The position numbers and the translations under genes were made by a program. A stretch of 64,000 bases of DNA from Epiperipatus broadwayi (Eukaryota; Onychophora; Udeonychophora; Euonychophora; Peripatidae). The notes under the pieces were generated by a model, which was not told the origin of the DNA, searched no databases, and saw only the letters and a program-made list of their open reading frames with translations. How positions within the stretch are numbered: position 1 is the first letter of the stretch; each line of letters opens with the position of its first letter. The stretch spans positions 62,001 through 126,000 of the forward strand of contig JAQFVV010013295.1 in the NCBI GenBank assembly GCA_028023455.1, written 5' to 3'. Below, piece after piece: positions 60,208-64,000 of the stretch.

Positions 60208-61580
60208 TTTTTATTGCAGTTTGTTTTCAAAAAACATAAAATTAAAAGTCAAAGAGTTTTTTGAAATAAAAGTTACAATTAATTAATTAAAAGTGGGAAG
60301 AGGATTTGCTTTAGAAACGTCAAACTAAAAGTTTTAAGTTTAAAGAGTTTTTGCTAGAAACAATTAATTCATAGTTAAGTAAAATTAAAAGAAGTTAAGG
60401 AGATTTTTTATTATTATTATTAATTGAAATATAACTTAAAGTTTAAAAATATAAATCTCTTTTTATTTAAGTTAAAGAAAAAAAAGACATCTTAAAAACT
60501 AAATAATGAATGATTGTAAATTATATATGTGCGTAAATGACGAATTAATGTGAGCTTGTTAATAAAATATATATGTGCATTTGTAAATATAATAAATGTA
60601 TGCATATTAAATATTAAAAAAAAATTATATAGAAAATTATCATTAAAAAACACAGCGATGGCTATTAATTAAAAATGTAAAAATAACACATTCACGATGG
60701 CTGCTAATTAAAATCTCCAACAGCAGGATTAAAAGCTTATCTCGAGGAATGCAATTAAAAACCAGAAAGGAATTTTGACAACAGATATTGCCAATGGACA
60801 TCAAAATGACAACAGGCCTTAAGTATAAATAGTCCAGTTTTTCATCGGACGAGCAGTGAGATGACAATTTAGATTGTGTAGTTGAGATTAAATCAGTCAA
60901 TAATGCAGTGTTAAAACCCTCAGAAACATATGGCTGTCTCTAGCCTGAGTTCCAGTGAAACAGCAATCGGCCCAGAATAGAAAATGCCTGCATAACAACT
61001 TGAAGAATCACCGTCAATATTTAACTGTCTCCAAGAATAATACCAATGAATAAGCATTAAACCTCCTCAAGAAACTTCAAATCTAACCGATTAGAAATAT
61101 TTCATTAGAAGCAGCAAACAGCAAGAAGTAGCCACGTTCTAAAAATCCTAGGTAATAACATTTTCTTATACTCATTTTTAAAGTAGCCATCACATACGTA
61201 AAGCTCCAAAAGTCAAGTAATATGAACTCTATAGCATACATAGACGAACTATTAATGTGTGTGTTTAAAATGTTGTGTGTGTTCATACATTAGTATATAT
61301 TGATTTCATTGTATTTTAAATGTCAAATATTATTTAATTCTTTGTTATATTATATTGCTATTATATATGTGTGAGCCTGAAATGATGATAAGCCCTTGTT
61401 CATTTAAATAAGATTTATAAAATATTTAAAATTAGTATACTAAATGTTAATTAAAATAAATTGTCTTTTACACTTAAGCTTAATTTTGTCGGTCAATTCT
61501 TTGCCACTAGTTAAGGAATAAGTTGTTATTGAATTAAAAATAGACTGAGCTAGTTAAGGGATTTTTCCGGTGCTGGATTA
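60208..61580. other. Non-coding sequence, possible solo LTR
   Basis: It is less AT-rich than its neighbours between 60700 and 61100 and contains a TATA-like core promoter (next feature). Minus ORFs at 60643-60900 and 61083-61286 have no recognisable domains. The general look (promoter, then AATAAA-type A-rich region near 61455) would fit a solo LTR, but no TG/CA ends or duplication were found. Confidence 0.35.
60824..60858 (+). promoter_or_regulatory. Candidate TATA box and initiator
   Basis: TATAAATA (60824-60831) is followed about 30 bp later by GCAGTG, similar to the arthropod-type initiator TCAGT, in a local rise of G+C. No ORF follows. It could drive an LTR transcript or a non-coding RNA, or be chance in AT-rich DNA. 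Confidence 0.3.
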
Positions 61581-61584
61581 TGGG

Positions 61585-61855
61585 CCTACTATCCGAACAT
61601 GCTAGTTTCTGAAACTAGCTGGCACCCGAGATTTACTCCAAAACAAATAAAGTGTTTGGATAGTAGGGGTTTGAATCTAGCAATCGAGGTGGGCCATGAT
61701 CTGTAAATGTGATCGGTCTGATCATGGGTATTATTGATGACTCTGCCATCAATAGTATTCTTCACTCTGCTCGAACGTGCCAGTTCGTTCATGTCATATT
61801 TATAATATAAGATTATAAATATATTATAAATAAGGTTTAAACCCAGCTAAACCAA
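61585..61855. repeat. Cluster of short hairpins
   Basis: Inverted pairs: CCTACTATCC/GGATAGTAGG (61585, 61658), CTAGTTTC/GAAACTAG (61602, 61611), CCATGATC/GATCATGG (61694, 61720), ATTGATG/CATCAAT (61733, 61747), GAAC/GTTC (61774), GGTTTA/TAAACC (61833). GAACATGCTAGTT and GAACGTGCCAGTT are direct repeats 179 bp apart. A structured RNA or the end of a transposable element is possible. Confidence 0.45.
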
Positions 61856-61975
61856 GCTTGTAGAGTATGTGAAAGCTTCAATGGATTGAACCCGGTACAT
61901 TATATTATGCATATTTTGTCTAATATATTTTTATGCATTATTTATCAACTGTAATATTTAGAAATTCACACAAAT

Positions 61976-63010
61976 ATCAGTCTTTTTTCAGTTCTATACA
62001 AAAAGTTTACCAAAATAATTACAACTCATTTATGGTGAACTTAGGATATTAATCAACCAAAAGAACAACTGGATTTAAAAGTGGTTTTAGTAGAGTAGAT
62101 TTATCCAAGTATTGAGAAAAGTTATAGAAAGGATTCATGAATACGAATTGTCATTATGATTTGGATTTGTAAACTATGAAAAGTTATTTGATTCTATAAG
62201 CATTTCTTCAATGATTAAAGCATTGGATGATCAAGGTATAGACCCATGATAGTGTCATATTCTGAAAAATATAAAAATGTATCAGCAACAATTACATTAC
62301 ATAATAATACTAAAAAGATTTACATTGAGAATAGTGTATGTTAGGGTGATTCCATATCTCTGAAATATTTTACAGCAGTTTTGCAGGAAGTATTTTGTGG
62401 ATTAAAATGGGAAAGTAAAAACGTAAGAATGGGTTTTCTCAAAAGAAAAAAATAAAGATTGGTAATAATAAATTAAAAAAAGTTATCTACTACAAATACC
62501 TTGGTCAGATTATTGCCATAGATGGAAACATAATGGATGAAATTAATTATAGAATTAAATTTTTGTTGGAATGCTTTTGATAGAAATAATTTAATATTAA
62601 AAGGGAATATGCCTGTGTTTGAAAAGAAAAACTTTTAATAAATGTGCTACAAGTTCTTACTTATGGATCTGAGATATGAACACTTAATAAAAGAGCAATA
62701 CAGAAACTTCAGATCACTCAAAGAAATATAGAGAAATGTATGTTAGGAGTAACAAAAAGAGATCAAAAACAAAGATGAGGGAACATACTGACATCATTGA
62801 AAGAATTAAGAGACTGAAGTGGAATTGAGCTGATAGATGGACAGTTGATATCTTAAAGTGGATTCGAAGAAATTCTAAAATACCTAGAAAGAGACACATG
62901 TGAGCTGGGTGTGTATAATAAAAAAGTGTGCTGGTGTGATGTGAAGAAGATCAGCTTGAGATAGGAGAAAATGTAATGAATTTGGAAAGATCTTCATCCA
63001 GCAGTGGATC
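61976..63010 (+). pseudogene. RTE-like LINE relic 3
   Basis: It parallels relic 1 throughout, from the S-x-L-Y-K region (61980) via a decayed motif A (61165 of the family, here near 62165, VNYEKLFD) and GIDP box (62237) to the tail (63005). The A-D-D segment has been deleted between 62400 and 62440. It shows the uninterrupted sequence TATAGAATTAAATTTTTGTTG (62548) where relic 1 carries F1. Many stops; inactive. Confidence 0.75.
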
Positions 63011-63280
63011 AATAATTATAATGATATCATTAAATATATATTAAAATGTCATTAATGGAATTATATAATTTGTAAAAGTATAAATAATAATTTATCAACC
63101 TATAAAAGTTATCAACAGAAAAAAATTATCAATTTACATGTTTGCAAAAACAAAACTTGAGTTAGCAAAATATAATAAAAAAAGTTACATATAATTTTTT
63201 TTAATATAAATTATGTGCCATATTGTTTTATTTAAATTCTTTAAAATTTAATTTTTTTTTAATCATAGCCATAAAGCAGG

Positions 63281-63456
63281 CAGTGGCATAACTACCAAAT
63301 TACAAAGGAAGAACAATGCCTGTAGACCCATGCAGTTCAGGGATCCATAAACTTAAAAATCTATAGCAAGACAAAAATATATTCACATGAAAACAATTAT
63401 TAACTATATCTCATAAATTTCTGCATTCAGACTCAATTTTTCTAGTTACACCACTG
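63281..63456. mobile_element. Possible hAT-like MITE, 176 bp
   Basis: CAGTGGCATAACTA at the left and TAGTTACACCACTG at the right are inverted with one mismatch. This is a terminus typical of hAT and related families. No convincing 8-bp duplication flanks it. Confidence 0.55.
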
Positions 63457-64000
63457 CATAGAGTTATCAAGATGATGATGGTATTTTAGTTGTGTTTAGA
63501 TGATGTTTTGATTAACACTCTGTCTATGATTACAACAGTTTCTTTCATTTAATTAAAAATATTTGGTCTTGGGTATTTCCAATCGATGTGAAAAAAGGTC
63601 AAATCTTTCATTTTTATTTGATTAAATAAATCACTTAGTTCTCTTTGAGGGGTTCAGCTGATGTAAAAAAAAAAAAAATCTATTTTTTTATATTTTTAAC
63701 CTGACATTATTTTAGATAATATAAAGAATTCTCATTTCTTTTTATCTGAGACACCAAAAAAATTCCAATTAAAGATAACTATTTATTGTCATTTGAATAG
63801 ATTACCATAAAAATAAAATAAAAATTGTTATATAACCTTGATTATTAATATTTGTTTGCTTTTGAATAAAAATTAATGTGACTTTCAAATATATTTATTA
63901 TTTCAATATGTCATGGATATTATTTTCCCTTTTATTATTATTATTATTATTATTATTTATTAATAATAATATATGGATATTATTTTCCCTTTTATTATTA
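63457..64000. other. AT-rich non-coding sequence with ATT repeats
   Basis: An (ATT)n tract begins near 63935. The block ATGGATATTATTTTCCCTTT occurs twice, at about 63914 and 63972, so the window ends inside a short duplication. No gene seen. Confidence 0.5.

Noticed and set aside
1-64000. CRISPR arrays, operons, ribosome binding sites
   Set aside because: The sequence is eukaryotic; no regularly spaced short repeats or bacterial gene organisation seen.

Overview
The window is from an animal nuclear genome, most likely an invertebrate. It is strongly AT-rich (by eye around three quarters A+T) and shows spliced exons with GT/AG borders, introns of 3 to 16 kb, CR1-like and RTE-like LINE retrotransposons, an LTR retrotransposon, tRNA-derived SINE relics and hAT-type MITEs. 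The sequence alone does not fix the phylum.

The only host gene I can support lies on the minus strand. Five consecutive, phase-consistent exons (42068 down to 13735) encode the end of a HAD-like region and most of the aminoglycoside-phosphotransferase-like domain of an ACAD10-type protein. The HAD exons (upstream, higher coordinates) and the acyl-CoA dehydrogenase exons (downstream, below 13735) were not found and probably lie outside. Nearly everything else is intron or flank filled by mobile DNA.

Layout: 1-2.9 kb is plain AT-rich DNA. 2.9-3.9 kb is a palindromic retroposon, here called F1. 5.2-10.3 kb is a decayed CR1-like LINE (PHD + SGNH esterase ORF1; endonuclease/RT ORF2) interrupted by a fold-back insert. 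12.3-25 kb holds three exons, small palindromes, mini F1 copies, a tRNA-like SINE and a hAT MITE. 25.3-33.2 kb is repeat A, split by an LTR retrotransposon (26503-31385) with 1.5 kb LTRs. 33.2-34.4 kb has two large palindromes. 38-42 kb has two more exons. 42.3-45.3 kb has RTE-like LINE relics, one split by an F1 copy. 46.1-50.6 kb is a nest: F1 split by a probable solo LTR that is itself split by a LINE. 51-54.1 kb is repeat B, an inverted copy of A that preserves the empty LTR insertion site. 54-64 kb has a hAT MITE, a palindrome, a possible TATA promoter, a hairpin cluster and a third RTE relic.

The most interesting content is in the F1 family. The long copies carry a sequence that folds as a type I hammerhead self-cleaving ribozyme, with a 7-bp stem I in the best copy (43469-43512), the CUGAUGA and GAAA cores, a minimal 2-bp stem III and C17. 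Seven F1 copies are flanked by 12-15 bp target-site duplications, as expected of reverse-transcribed insertions. A second, spacerless palindrome (33230-33557) holds a decayed hammerhead fold of different sequence. Together these look like hammerhead retrozymes in an inverted-repeat arrangement.
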